From Chitinophagaceae bacterium UBA4857 (lineage in GTDB: Bacteria; Bacteroidota; Bacteroidia; Chitinophagales; Chitinophagaceae), in assembly GCA_002399735.1 (NCBI GenBank), contig DHEF01000014.1, forward strand, positions 34,855 through 98,854: a stretch of DNA of 64,000 bases. The letters are read 5' to 3'. Both the position numbers and the translations under genes were made by a program. The stretch's first letter is position 1, and the number at the start of each line of letters is the position of its first letter. Below, piece after piece: positions 53,512 through 62,799 of the stretch. Under the pieces are notes generated by a model. That model was given only the letters and a program-made list of their open reading frames with translations, ran no database searches and was not told the origin of the DNA.

Positions 53512-56121
53512 CTACACTTTTTCAGTAGATGCATCGTTTCTAAACACTACGGTATTATCAAAAACATCAATCAATACCGGATGGTCACGTTGTATATCAC
53601 CCGCCAGTATTTTTTTACTTAATCCGTTCACTATTTCTTTTTGTATAAGTCTTTTCAAAGGCCTTGCGCCAAACTGTGGATCAAATCCCTGATCAGCTAA
53701 AAATTCCAATGCATAATCGCTAAATTCCAACTGCATACCATTCTTAGCAACTAGATCTGCTAATTGTCGCAACTGTATTCTAACAATTGCTTCTATTTGT
53801 TTTTTATGCAAAGGTTGGAACATGATAATATCATCCACCCTATTTAAAAACTCTGGTCTTATTGTCTGGCGTAACAGGTTCATTACATCCGTCTTTGCCT
53901 TATCAGCAGCTTCCTCTAAATGATTATCACTTACACCATCAAATGCATCTGATATTAAATGGCTACCAATATTACTGGTCATAATAATGATAGTATTTTT
54001 AAAGTTTACTACACGACCTTTATTGTCTGTTAAACGACCATCATCTAACACTTGTAGTAATACGTTCCAAACATCAGGATGTGCTTTCTCTATTTCGTCT
54101 AACAGCACTACACTATAGGGTTTACGTCTTACCGCTTCAGTTAATTGTCCGCCTTCATCATAGCCCACATAACCCGGAGGCGCACCTACTAAACGGCTTA
54201 CCGTATGCTTTTCCTGGTACTCACTCATGTCAATACGGGTCATCATACTTTCGTCATTAAACAAGTATGCTGCCAGTGCTTTAGCCAGTTCGGTTTTACC
54301 TACTCCCGTTGTACCTAAAAATATAAACGAACCAATCGGCTTACGCGGATCATGCAGCCCTGCACGGCTTCTGCGAATAGCATCGGCTAATGCAGTTATG
54401 GCCTCCTCCTGCCCCACTACACGCTCATGTAAGTGTTCCTCTAAATTCAATAGCTTTTCCTTATCACTTTGTAACATTTTTGTTACCGGAATACCTGTTG
54501 CTTTAGCAATACTTTCTGCAATATCTTCGGCATCAACTTCTTCTTTCAACAAGCGTTTCTCGCTAATATCAGCAAGGCTTTTTGTTTCGCTGGTAATTAA
54601 CTCCTCTTGTTCTTTTATTTTACCATAACGTATTTCTGCTACTTTTCCATAATCGCCTTCTCTTTCTGCTTTTTCCGCTTCCAGTTTTAACTGCTCGATA
54701 CCGGCTTTAGCATTTTGTATTTTATCTACAATTTCCTTTTCCTCGGCCCACTTTGCTTTAAATGTATCACGTTGTACAGAAAGGTTAGCTATGTCCGTAT
54801 TCAATTGCTTTAACTTGGCTTCATCATTCTCACGTTTAATAGCCTCTCTTTCAATTTCTAATTGGCGAATCTGCCTTTCCAGGGTGTCCAATTCTTCCGG
54901 CATGCTATTCATCTCCAAACGAAGTTTAGCGGCACTTTCATCAATCAGGTCGATGGCTTTATCAGGTAAAAATCTGTCGGTGATATAACGGTCAGATAAT
55001 TCTACCGCAGCAATAATGGCTTCATCCTTAATACGTACATGGTGATGCGTTTCGTAACGGTCTTTTAAACCACGTAAGATTGAAATAGCATCTTCCACCG
55101 AAGGCTCATCAATAACTACCCTTTGAAAACGACGTTCCAATGCTTTATCTTTCTCAAAAAACTTTTGGTATTCGTTTAAAGTAGTAGCACCCACAGCTCT
55201 CAATTCGCCACGTGCCAATGCCGGTTTTAAAATGTTGGCTGCATCCATAGCACCTTCGCCGCCACCTGCCCCAACAAGTGTATGTATCTCATCGATAAAC
55301 AATATAATTTCGCCATCACTGCCGGTTACTTCTTTTACTACAGCTTTTAATCTTTCTTCAAACTCACCTTTGTATTTGGCACCGGCAATTAATAAGCCCA
55401 TGTCCAATGCATAAATAATTTTTGACTTTAAATTTTCCGGTACGTCACCGTTTACAATACGATGGGCAATACCTTCGGCAATAGCTGTTTTACCAACACC
55501 GGGTTCACCAACCAGTATAGGATTGTTTTTTGTACGGCGTGACAATATGTGTAACGTACGACGTATCTCTTCGTCACGGCCAATAACAGGATCAAGCTTA
55601 CCTTGACGGGCTAATTCATTCAGGTTTTTCGCGTATTTATTTAACGCATTAAATTCCTGCGTTTGGGTTTGCGATGTTACTGTTTCGCCTTTACGTAAAT
55701 CTTTAATTGCGGTAACCAAACCTGACTCAGTAAGTCCTGCTTCTTTTAATAATTTAGCGGCATTATCGCTACCCTGAACAATAGCTAATAATATATGTTC
55801 AGGTGTTACAAACTCATCATTAAACTGTTTGAGTACAGACCCTGCACGCAACACCACTGTATTGGCATCGCGGCTGATTTGTTGTGCCGCATCGCCATTT
55901 GTTTTAGGTAGTTTTTGAATACTGGCATCCAGTTTACTATCCAGTAAGTTAAGCGTAACGTTATTCTTTTTTAATAAGTAATCAATTGGAGAGTCCTGTT
56001 GCTCCAATAATGCTTTTAATATATGCTCTGTCTCAATATTAGGAGCTTGTGCATTAAAAGCAATTTGCTGCGCTTGTTGAAACGCTTCTGCTGCTTTGAT
56101 GGTAAAATTTCCTAAGTTCAT
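53512..56121 (-). CDS. clpB: ATP-dependent disaggregase ClpB
   Basis: This 869-residue AAA+ hexamer pulls proteins out of heat-induced aggregates with DnaK. The domains in order are an N-terminal Clp repeat domain (1-145), NBD1 with GEPGVGKTAIAEG (about 205) and ILFIDEIHTLVGAG, the coiled-coil M domain (about 410-525), and NBD2 with GTTGVGKTELAKALA (about 605) and VVLLDEIEKAHPDV. The M domain marks it as ClpB rather than ClpC or ClpA. The pore-loop AKYKGEFEERL and arginine-finger region ALERRFQRV are present. It has its own terminator. A heat-shock promoter is expected in the 351-base upstream gap, but I could not identify one. Confidence 0.98.
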   Translation of the reverse strand: MNLGNFTIKAAEAFQQAQQIAFNAQAPNIETEHILKALLEQQDSPIDYLLKKNNVTLNLLDSKLDASIQKLPKTNGDAAQQISRDANTVVLRAGSVLKQFNDEFVTPEHILLAIVQGSDNAAKLLKEAGLTESGLVTAIKDLRKGETVTSQTQTQEFNALNKYAKNLNELARQGKLDPVIGRDEEIRRTLHILSRRTKNNPILVGEPGVGKTAIAEGIAHRIVNGDVPENLKSKIIYALDMGLLIAGAKYKGEFEERLKAVVKEVTGSDGEIILFIDEIHTLVGAGGGEGAMDAANILKPALARGELRAVGATTLNEYQKFFEKDKALERRFQRVVIDEPSVEDAISILRGLKDRYETHHHVRIKDEAIIAAVELSDRYITDRFLPDKAIDLIDESAAKLRLEMNSMPEELDTLERQIRQLEIEREAIKRENDEAKLKQLNTDIANLSVQRDTFKAKWAEEKEIVDKIQNAKAGIEQLKLEAEKAEREGDYGKVAEIRYGKIKEQEELITSETKSLADISEKRLLKEEVDAEDIAESIAKATGIPVTKMLQSDKEKLLNLEEHLHERVVGQEEAITALADAIRRSRAGLHDPRKPIGSFIFLGTTGVGKTELAKALAAYLFNDESMMTRIDMSEYQEKHTVSRLVGAPPGYVGYDEGGQLTEAVRRKPYSVVLLDEIEKAHPDVWNVLLQVLDDGRLTDNKGRVVNFKNTIIIMTSNIGSHLISDAFDGVSDNHLEEAADKAKTDVMNLLRQTIRPEFLNRVDDIIMFQPLHKKQIEAIVRIQLRQLADLVAKNGMQLEFSDYALEFLADQGFDPQFGARPLKRLIQKEIVNGLSKKILAGDIQRDHPVLIDVFDNTVVFRNDASTEKV

Positions 56122-56232
56122 ATTTTTATTTTTTATTACGGTGTTATAAGTTTTACAGCATTTATAATGCCTGTTTTTTATTTAATATTTCTGCCTTACT
56201 ATTACCTGCTCACTAAGACCTACCTACTACAA

Positions 56233-56329
56233 TGCAGGGTTACTGCACTATGCCCAATAGAATTACTACAGTACAAGAGTGCGACGCAACAGACGATGAT
56301 AGTAGCGCTACAGTTGACAAACAAAAAAT
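56233..56329 (+). repeat. GACGCAA-family dispersed repeat, copy R13
   Basis: The copy reads GCAGGGTTACTGCACTATGC, CCAATAGAATTACTACAGTA, CAAGAGTGCGACGCAACAGA, CGATGATAGTAGCGCTACAG and TTGACAAACAAAAAA. The second hairpin module and the core are both present. It lies in the gap between the divergent clpB and serine-hydrolase-like genes. The rest of the gap is AT-rich promoter DNA. Confidence 0.85.
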
Positions 56330-56472
56330 ATTACCGTACACTATATTAATTAACAAGTGGTAATGATAATTATTTGTTTTTAAGCCTTATTTTAGTATTC
56401 ATACAATAAGCAAATTTCAATTTATCTGTTTCGTAATATCAAATTACAATCCAGTAAGTAAAACAAGCAACT

Positions 56473-57519
56473 ATGGCATATAAATTTACTTTTAACTGTC
56501 TGAAATTCAGTTTAGTGGGCATAACACTGCTATTATTTCAGGTTTTGCAGGCACAACAGTTTGATGATGCTGAGTTGAGCGCATTGCTTACCAGTAAACA
56601 AAAACAACTGGGAAACAATTTTGTTACGTCCATTACCACGGCCGATACTACGATTTATAAAAAAGAAATGGGAGATGTGCATGTTAGTAAAACGGTTTTA
56701 CCCATTGGCGATCTTAGCCAGTTGTTAACGGCTATGATGGTAATGAAATTTGTTGAGGAAGGAAAAATATCGTTAGATGATAATGTGGCTACTTATTTAC
56801 CGGAGTTTGCACGTTACAATAAAAATTATTTAACGATAAGACATTGCCTATCCCACTACACCGGTATTAAACAAGAAAAAGCGGGTGCAAGGCTGATTAA
56901 AAAATATAAAACGCTGGAAGATCTCGCAGATAATTATGCATCGAGAGAAATAGATTATAATGCAGGCGAAGCTTTTAGTTATGGATTGGCAGGACCAAAT
57001 ATTGCCGGTAGAGTTGTAGAAGTAGTAGGCAAAAGAAAATTTGAAGTGTTGGTTAAACAACATTTATTATCGCCATTAGGCATGCGTAGAACAAATTTTA
57101 GTACCACTGATTTCAGCGCCATTCGCCCGGCAGATGGAGCCAATAGCACCGCCGAAGACTTAGCCATTTTGGTACGTACCTTATTAAATAAAGGAAATTA
57201 TAAAGGCAAACAAATACTCAGCGAAGCATCGATAAACGAATTGCTACAAATACATACGACTAATGGCGTAATTAAAACGGCCTCTAAATTAACAGAAGGT
57301 CTCCCCTATACATTAACCGGTTGGGCCAATGGTGTTGCCGGTGACGATGCAAATGCAATTAGCCTTTATGATTTTGAAGGTAATACAATTACCATTGATA
57401 TATGTAAAAAATACGGCTATATAAGCTTGTTAAAACAACCGCAAAGAATAGAAGCTGCACAGATAACCAAAAGCATAAAGATGACAACAGATGTAGCTTT
57501 TAAATCTATCTGTCCTTAA
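56473..57519 (+). CDS. Serine hydrolase (beta-lactamase-fold)-like protein lacking the catalytic residues
   Basis: This 348-residue exported protein has a signal peptide (KFSLVGITLLLFQVLQAQ) and the class C beta-lactamase/DD-peptidase fold: VMKFVEEGKISLDDNVATYL, TIRHCLSHYTGI and LLSPLGMRRTNF are all well kept. The active site is not. Where the family has S-x-x-K after 'IGS/IAS' this protein has PIGDLSQLLTA (Asp80 for Ser, Gln83 for Lys), and YxN is Tyr170-Gly-Leu. It is probably a non-catalytic binding or regulatory protein in the periplasm. Its stop overlaps that of the convergent DUF3857 gene in the shared TTAA. Confidence 0.85.
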   Translation: MAYKFTFNCLKFSLVGITLLLFQVLQAQQFDDAELSALLTSKQKQLGNNFVTSITTADTTIYKKEMGDVHVSKTVLPIGDLSQLLTAMMVMKFVEEGKISLDDNVATYLPEFARYNKNYLTIRHCLSHYTGIKQEKAGARLIKKYKTLEDLADNYASREIDYNAGEAFSYGLAGPNIAGRVVEVVGKRKFEVLVKQHLLSPLGMRRTNFSTTDFSAIRPADGANSTAEDLAILVRTLLNKGNYKGKQILSEASINELLQIHTTNGVIKTASKLTEGLPYTLTGWANGVAGDDANAISLYDFEGNTITIDICKKYGYISLLKQPQRIEAAQITKSIKMTTDVAFKSICP

Positions 57520-59444
57520 AAAGCTTTTTTCTCGGTTTCATCTTTTACCAAAACAATTCTTGCTCTATCCGATTGGTAAATGTCTTGGTAAAAGGTACTT
57601 AACTCGTTAAAAGAATCAGGCGGAAACAGACCGCTTGCCTGTTGTACTTTACGATAGTAAACTATTTTATCGGTCAATACTTTTGTAGTGGAAGTATAGG
57701 TGCCAAATTTGGTATCCAAGTTTACATCTTTAGGAACAGACTCTGCCTTGTAACCGGCAGGGATGGCTATTGTTACCGAGTCAACATCTATATAGGGATA
57801 GGTTAAATAGACGGGTTGTTTACGTTTATCATTGGCAGGCAAACGTGTACCTGAACGGGTTAATAGGTTAGGGGTAACAAATAATCTTTTACCTGTTATA
57901 GTAGCATAATTGTAAACTGTTATATCCAGGTTTTCCTGTAGTATAGGTATGCGTTGCTTCAACTCCTTATAATCAAATGAAGCTATATCATAAGTAGTAA
58001 GGCTAAAATTATCCTGCAGGTATTCTTTCACTTTATCTTTTGATAAATTACTAATCATACCATGCATATCGTCTTGCTGTAAACCGGTATATTTATTACG
58101 GGCTTTTATTTCCAGTGTAGCATCGGGCAATAATCTAGCACTAATATTACGTATTTGTAAATTATCATTAGCAGTATAATTAGGTGTACGTACTAAATAG
58201 CCTCCTGTTTCATTTACCAATAATGCATGCCTGTTTCCTGTAAATTTGCCCATATAACCTGCTGCCACATCCTGACTGGTACATTCCAACCAAATTGAAT
58301 CTTTTGGCATGGGTACACATAAAATAACATGGTTAAATTGTGAGGAAGGAAAATCATCATACATATTGGTAGCCCCCTCACCTGCACGTATTAAAGCATA
58401 ATCTGATTTTATACCGGCTTCTTTTAATAAAGCTGCCATAAAGTTGGTGAGTGCTTTACAATCGCCATACTTTTTTTCGGCTACATATTTTGCATCAAAA
58501 GGTTGCCAGCCGCCAATACCTAATTGAATGCTAATGTAACGCGTATTTTTTTGCAGATAATTGTATAATACATTCACTTTCTCTTCAGTGGTGTTTAAAC
58601 CTTTTACCAACTCATGCACTTTAGCCTTTAGATTATCCGGAAGTTTATCACGGTTAGATATAAGCTGATAAACAAATAAGCCAAAATCTTTCCAGGTACT
58701 CATATCCCCCTTGTACTTTTCCATTTCAAAAGCAGTTGGGCCAACCAAAACTACAGGAACAAATTCGCTGATGCGTTGTGAATACGATTCACGTACAAAT
58801 GCAGGTAGGTTTTCAACCTGCCAGGTATAAGTGCTTTTACCCTTTTCGGTTGTTATAGCAGGTTTACCTTCAAAATTATAAGCCTTATGCCTGAACTGAT
58901 ATGCCTCAGGACCCGTTATGCTAAACACACTTTTTTGCACTGCTATAAATTCAGCCCCCTGGGGCTTCCATTGAGGGTAAAACATGGTGCCGTTTTGTTT
59001 AACCTCTACAATATATTCTACCGTATAAGGATATACTTTATGGTAAAAGTTATGGCGTTTAATCCGATCACTCTCCATCAAACTCATATCACTTACGCCA
59101 CTTAAATCCTGTATATCTTTTTTCTTTAAACTTCTTATTTTTTTGCCGGTGGCATCATATAAGTTTCCTTCAACCGATTTAATATCCCTGAATGTATCAT
59201 AATAGTCCAGAAAACCCGCATACTTATCCCCATTCTCATTTAAAATAGTAACGGCCAATATACTTTCATAAGTTGCTTGGCCATCATTAACCAGCTTAAA
59301 GTTCATGCTTTCCAACCTTACCACTACATTAGCATTAACCAATAAACTTACAGGTATATTACTAACAGCATAATTACCATTATTAGCCATTATGTTTATA
59401 GTACTACATAAAAATATTGCAACAATTATTGATGACCGTTTCAT
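57516..59444 (-). CDS. DUF3857 / transglutaminase-like protein, intact triad
   Basis: This 642-residue exported protein has a signal peptide (MKRSSIIVAIFLCSTINIMA). The DUF3857 domain covers about residues 40-230, with VEYIVEVKQNGTMFYPQW. A transglutaminase-like domain follows from about 270, with YGDCKALTNFM (Cys329), FNHVIL (His372) and WLECTSQ (Glu387 at the acid position). A C-terminal beta domain (DUF2569/DUF3858-like region) ends the protein. Such proteins are abundant in Bacteroidota; their substrates are unknown, with peptidase or cross-linking roles proposed. It follows the paralogue at 59459-61465 by 14 bases, so the two form an operon. Confidence 0.87.
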   Translation of the reverse strand: MKRSSIIVAIFLCSTINIMANNGNYAVSNIPVSLLVNANVVVRLESMNFKLVNDGQATYESILAVTILNENGDKYAGFLDYYDTFRDIKSVEGNLYDATGKKIRSLKKKDIQDLSGVSDMSLMESDRIKRHNFYHKVYPYTVEYIVEVKQNGTMFYPQWKPQGAEFIAVQKSVFSITGPEAYQFRHKAYNFEGKPAITTEKGKSTYTWQVENLPAFVRESYSQRISEFVPVVLVGPTAFEMEKYKGDMSTWKDFGLFVYQLISNRDKLPDNLKAKVHELVKGLNTTEEKVNVLYNYLQKNTRYISIQLGIGGWQPFDAKYVAEKKYGDCKALTNFMAALLKEAGIKSDYALIRAGEGATNMYDDFPSSQFNHVILCVPMPKDSIWLECTSQDVAAGYMGKFTGNRHALLVNETGGYLVRTPNYTANDNLQIRNISARLLPDATLEIKARNKYTGLQQDDMHGMISNLSKDKVKEYLQDNFSLTTYDIASFDYKELKQRIPILQENLDITVYNYATITGKRLFVTPNLLTRSGTRLPANDKRKQPVYLTYPYIDVDSVTIAIPAGYKAESVPKDVNLDTKFGTYTSTTKVLTDKIVYYRKVQQASGLFPPDSFNELSTFYQDIYQSDRARIVLVKDETEKKAF

Positions 59445-59458
59445 AAATCGACAAAGAA

Positions 59459-61465
59459 TTATTTCTTTTTAAAAACTATTTGTTCACTTTGTTTTTTAAC
59501 CACCATATTAAAAAACTCTCTTAACATTTCATATTCTTCAGGTGCAAAAAAAGTTCTTTTTATTGTTAGTCTCGCACGTAACGATATAGTCTCTCCTGAG
59601 GCAGCAATACGGTATTCAAATATACCGTCATCATTTTCATTCAGCTTCAACATCATAGACCGCGGTAACTCATCCACCTTATACCCCTCCGGAATATCCA
59701 TTCTTAAAAGAAATGTTTCGTCTATACAATAAGGCATCTCTACCGGGTAAAATCTTTCTGCCGATTTAAAAGGGTTTGACTTAAAGCCTTCTGCAAACAT
59801 GGGATTAAAGTAAACAATATCTTCACCAAAGCTTTTTATACCAATATCATATTTTATACCCAACGGCATATCATAATCTTTTAAAGAATCAAGTACTTCT
59901 TTGGTTATATCTACTTCGCCTGTATATTCTTTTTTAATATCGGCAAACACCTGATCCTTTCCTTTACTCTTTACTTTATTACGAATAATTGCCGATTCAA
60001 ACTGTCCCAAACTTTGTTGCAATGTACCTTGAAAACCTTTTTCTTTATCATGAATAAAAAACATAGAGGTTAGCTTTTTTTCATATAAAGAATCAGCAGT
60101 AAAATGCACCGGATCGGCTGTTTTGTTTACCACCCTTGCGTGCCCGTTATAACAGGTATAATCTAATTTACCAAAACCATAGGGTTCTGTAGCATCTAAA
60201 TAAAAAGTTTTGTCATCTATAATTGTTTGTACTAAAATATAATTCACTCTATCCATTAAAGGATACATAGCATACATCGTAGCATTGCCTCTTGTACTCA
60301 TCAAAACAGGATCTGCAGCTATATCCGCTTTACGTAATAAACAAACCAATAATATATTCAGTTCCGCAACAGTTCCACTACGTTTTTTCAACACATCACG
60401 CATTGATTGTTTGGGATATATACTTCCACGATTTGTGCAAACAAAATTATCCCTTACAAATGCATATAACTTTTTAGCTTTTTCAGTTTTAGAGTCCGCC
60501 GCGGTTGTAATAGTTTGTATTGTTTCGTTCAACCAATTATTATCCTTAGTTAAAACGGCACCAAAGTCTTCATCTTCCAATAAACGTTTTGTAGCATCAG
60601 GCCAGGAGCCCATTATCCGTTGATAGGTTAACGGCTCTCTTCTTTCTGCTAACTGAAATTCAATTTTGGCTATATGATTATCTAGTGACGAGGTATAAGA
60701 CTCTTCTTTTAATGCCGGAACTTCTTTCATTACCCATCGGTAATCTGTTACGCCGGTGGTAAATGAAACTCTTTCAGAACTTAAGCTAGTACCTACATCA
60801 CTTACTGTAAAGTTACTACGGCTGTTTTTTGATTCTCTTATATGGAATGGTTGATACCCTTGAACCAAGGTTACATAATAAAAAAATTGCGGCATAGATA
60901 CATTGTACTCACTCCATACCTCCGGCACATCACTCTGAAAAGTCCACGGTTGCAGGTTAAATAAAAAGTCCGATGTTATATGATATTCATATTCTACAAT
61001 TGAACCTTCTTTCACGTTTGGAAAAGTAAACTTATTCAGGATATTATTTTTTGTAAGCTTGTCCTTAAATAAGCCCGACTTATTTTCAAGTTTAGTGCTA
61101 ACAACTTTTCCATTTTCCAAATTATAAGTAGTTGCTTTTAACTTATCCAGTTTCTCTTCACTTTGCCCGTTGGTATAAAGATGAATATTCACATTCGCTT
61201 TATCGTAACCATTTTTGTTTAAAATATGTACACGTTTGTACACTTTATACTCCAACGAAAAACCACCCTTTGTATTACCTACTAATTGGGTCGATCCAAT
61301 ATGCGCAACAACAACCGCATTGGCACTAGAGTCAATACTATACACTGTAGTTTTAAAATCTTCGGGAGTAACCTTACCATATTTGTAAGGCGATTTATCC
61401 TGTGCAGCAACAAAGCAATAAAACAATAACATACAAGATACTGATACCAGGTGGCGGATTGGCAT
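59459..61465 (-). CDS. DUF3857 / transglutaminase-like paralogue lacking the catalytic Cys and His
   Basis: This 668-residue protein has a signal peptide (MPIRHLVSVSCMLLFYCFVA). The layout is the same as in the downstream paralogue: DUF3857 domain (about 35-250), transglutaminase-like region from about 330 (KLYAFVRDNFVCTNRGSI), and a C-terminal beta domain. At the active site KKRSGTVAELNILL replaces YGDCKALTNFM, so Thr365 stands for Cys, and RVNYIL (Asn408) replaces the His. Only Asp424 (FYLDATEPYG) remains. Catalysis is unlikely; a partner or binding role to its intact neighbour is plausible. It is the first gene of the pair. Confidence 0.86.
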   Translation of the reverse strand: MPIRHLVSVSCMLLFYCFVAAQDKSPYKYGKVTPEDFKTTVYSIDSSANAVVVAHIGSTQLVGNTKGGFSLEYKVYKRVHILNKNGYDKANVNIHLYTNGQSEEKLDKLKATTYNLENGKVVSTKLENKSGLFKDKLTKNNILNKFTFPNVKEGSIVEYEYHITSDFLFNLQPWTFQSDVPEVWSEYNVSMPQFFYYVTLVQGYQPFHIRESKNSRSNFTVSDVGTSLSSERVSFTTGVTDYRWVMKEVPALKEESYTSSLDNHIAKIEFQLAERREPLTYQRIMGSWPDATKRLLEDEDFGAVLTKDNNWLNETIQTITTAADSKTEKAKKLYAFVRDNFVCTNRGSIYPKQSMRDVLKKRSGTVAELNILLVCLLRKADIAADPVLMSTRGNATMYAMYPLMDRVNYILVQTIIDDKTFYLDATEPYGFGKLDYTCYNGHARVVNKTADPVHFTADSLYEKKLTSMFFIHDKEKGFQGTLQQSLGQFESAIIRNKVKSKGKDQVFADIKKEYTGEVDITKEVLDSLKDYDMPLGIKYDIGIKSFGEDIVYFNPMFAEGFKSNPFKSAERFYPVEMPYCIDETFLLRMDIPEGYKVDELPRSMMLKLNENDDGIFEYRIAASGETISLRARLTIKRTFFAPEEYEMLREFFNMVVKKQSEQIVFKKK

Positions 61466-61519
61466 GGCTTAAGTGGTTTTGTAATGCTTCAATATTAGCA
61501 ATTTTTTTTTATTTAACCA

Positions 61520-61590
61520 ACTGTGGTAATACTAATCGGCTTATGTTGTGTCACTCACTGCATCGTCCCGTTCGCTAATCAACATCGTAT
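61520..61590 (-). repeat. GACGCAA-family dispersed repeat, copy R14
   Basis: On the minus strand this copy reads GATGTTGATTAGCGAACGGG, ACGATGCAGTGAGTGACACA, ACATAAGCCGATTAGTATTA. It carries the TTGATTAGCGAACGG module and the GTGAGTGACACAAC form of the core. It lies upstream of queG, and the ORF extension of queG runs through it, which argues against the longer start. Confidence 0.75.
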
Positions 61591-61675
61591 TAACCGCAAG
61601 CATCTTATAAACATTCAAAATATATTAAGTTCTTTTATACCCCAAAAGCATCATAAATTTGCAAAAAACTCGTAC

Positions 61676-62611
61676 TTGAGCATTATTGAAAAAAATACAC
61701 AATTGGTTAAACAGGCCGCAACAACTTGCGGTTTTGATTATTGTGGCATTGCCAAGGCTGGCTTTTTAGATGATGATGCCCGTAAACTGGAAAATTGGTT
61801 ACATAAAGGAATGCATGGCAGCATGCATTATATGGAAAACCATTTTGACATGCGTGTTGATCCCACAAAACTGGTTCCGGGTGCAAAATCCGTTATTACC
61901 TTTTTAAAAAACTATTACCCTTCGCAAAACCAGCAAACTGATACCCCAAAAGTTTCCAAATATGCATTTGGTGAAGATTATCATACCGTAATTAGAGGTG
62001 CCTTAAACCAGTTATTATTTATACTAAACGAAAAAATTGGGTCTATTACCGGCCGCGGATTTGTTGACTCAGCCCCGGTGTTGGAACGAACCTGGGCGCA
62101 AAAAAGCGGTTTAGGCTGGGTTGGCAAAAATGGTAATATTATTAACAAACAAAGTGGCTCGTTTTTTTTTATTGCTACCCTTATTACCGATTTGGATTTA
62201 ATACCCGATGACCCGATGGCGAAGGACTTTTGTGGCACTTGTACAAAATGTATTGAAGCCTGTCCCACCCAGGCTATACTACCTAACAAAGTTGTTAACG
62301 GCAGCCAGTGTATTTCCTATTTTACTATTGAGTTAAAAGATGAATTAATACCACCACACTTACAAGGCCAATTTGATGACTGGATGTTTGGCTGTGATAC
62401 CTGCCAGGATGTATGCCCCTGGAATAGATTTAGTAAACCCAATAACGAAAACGGTTTTACACCTGTACCCGAACTATTAAACCTTAGTACAAAACAATGG
62501 GAAGATATGAGCGAAGAAAGTTTTAAAAAAATATTTAAGCATTCGCCTTTAAAGCGAAGCAAATACAAAGGCATTATGCGTAATATTAAATTTTTGAAAC
62601 AGGGGAATTGA
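61676..62611 (+). CDS. queG: Epoxyqueuosine reductase QueG
   Basis: From the TTG at 61676 the product has 311 residues beginning (M)SIIEKNTQLVKQAATTCGFD; the frame is open to 61523, but that extension crosses repeat R14. QueG reduces epoxyqueuosine to queuosine at tRNA position 34 using cobalamin and two [4Fe-4S] clusters. The cobalamin-binding N-terminal domain includes GMHGSMHYMENHFDMRVDP and FVDSAPVLERTWAQKSGLGW. The two cluster motifs are CGTCTKCIEACP and CDTCQDVCPWN. Other queuosine genes are not in the window. The C-terminal HEAT-like extension seen in some homologues is absent, as is usual for the short type. Confidence 0.95.
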   Translation: MSIIEKNTQLVKQAATTCGFDYCGIAKAGFLDDDARKLENWLHKGMHGSMHYMENHFDMRVDPTKLVPGAKSVITFLKNYYPSQNQQTDTPKVSKYAFGEDYHTVIRGALNQLLFILNEKIGSITGRGFVDSAPVLERTWAQKSGLGWVGKNGNIINKQSGSFFFIATLITDLDLIPDDPMAKDFCGTCTKCIEACPTQAILPNKVVNGSQCISYFTIELKDELIPPHLQGQFDDWMFGCDTCQDVCPWNRFSKPNNENGFTPVPELLNLSTKQWEDMSEESFKKIFKHSPLKRSKYKGIMRNIKFLKQGN

Positions 62612-62799
62612 TTTGGAAATTTGGTGATTTGAAAATGAAGAATAATGTCGGATTTCTGATTTGAAGATGTAGGATTTGAGGAGAATACAGATTTGAGAAT
62701 TGAGAGAGATTTAATATTTTGTTGAATATTGGCAAATGTTCATCATCTAGTACAAGCATCTTATGGTCTTTTTGTCTTACTTACTTTCGGACTTTCTTC

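Noticed and set aside
61523..61675. Longer start for queG
   Set aside because: The extension passes through a dispersed repeat and lacks similarity to the QueG N-terminus.
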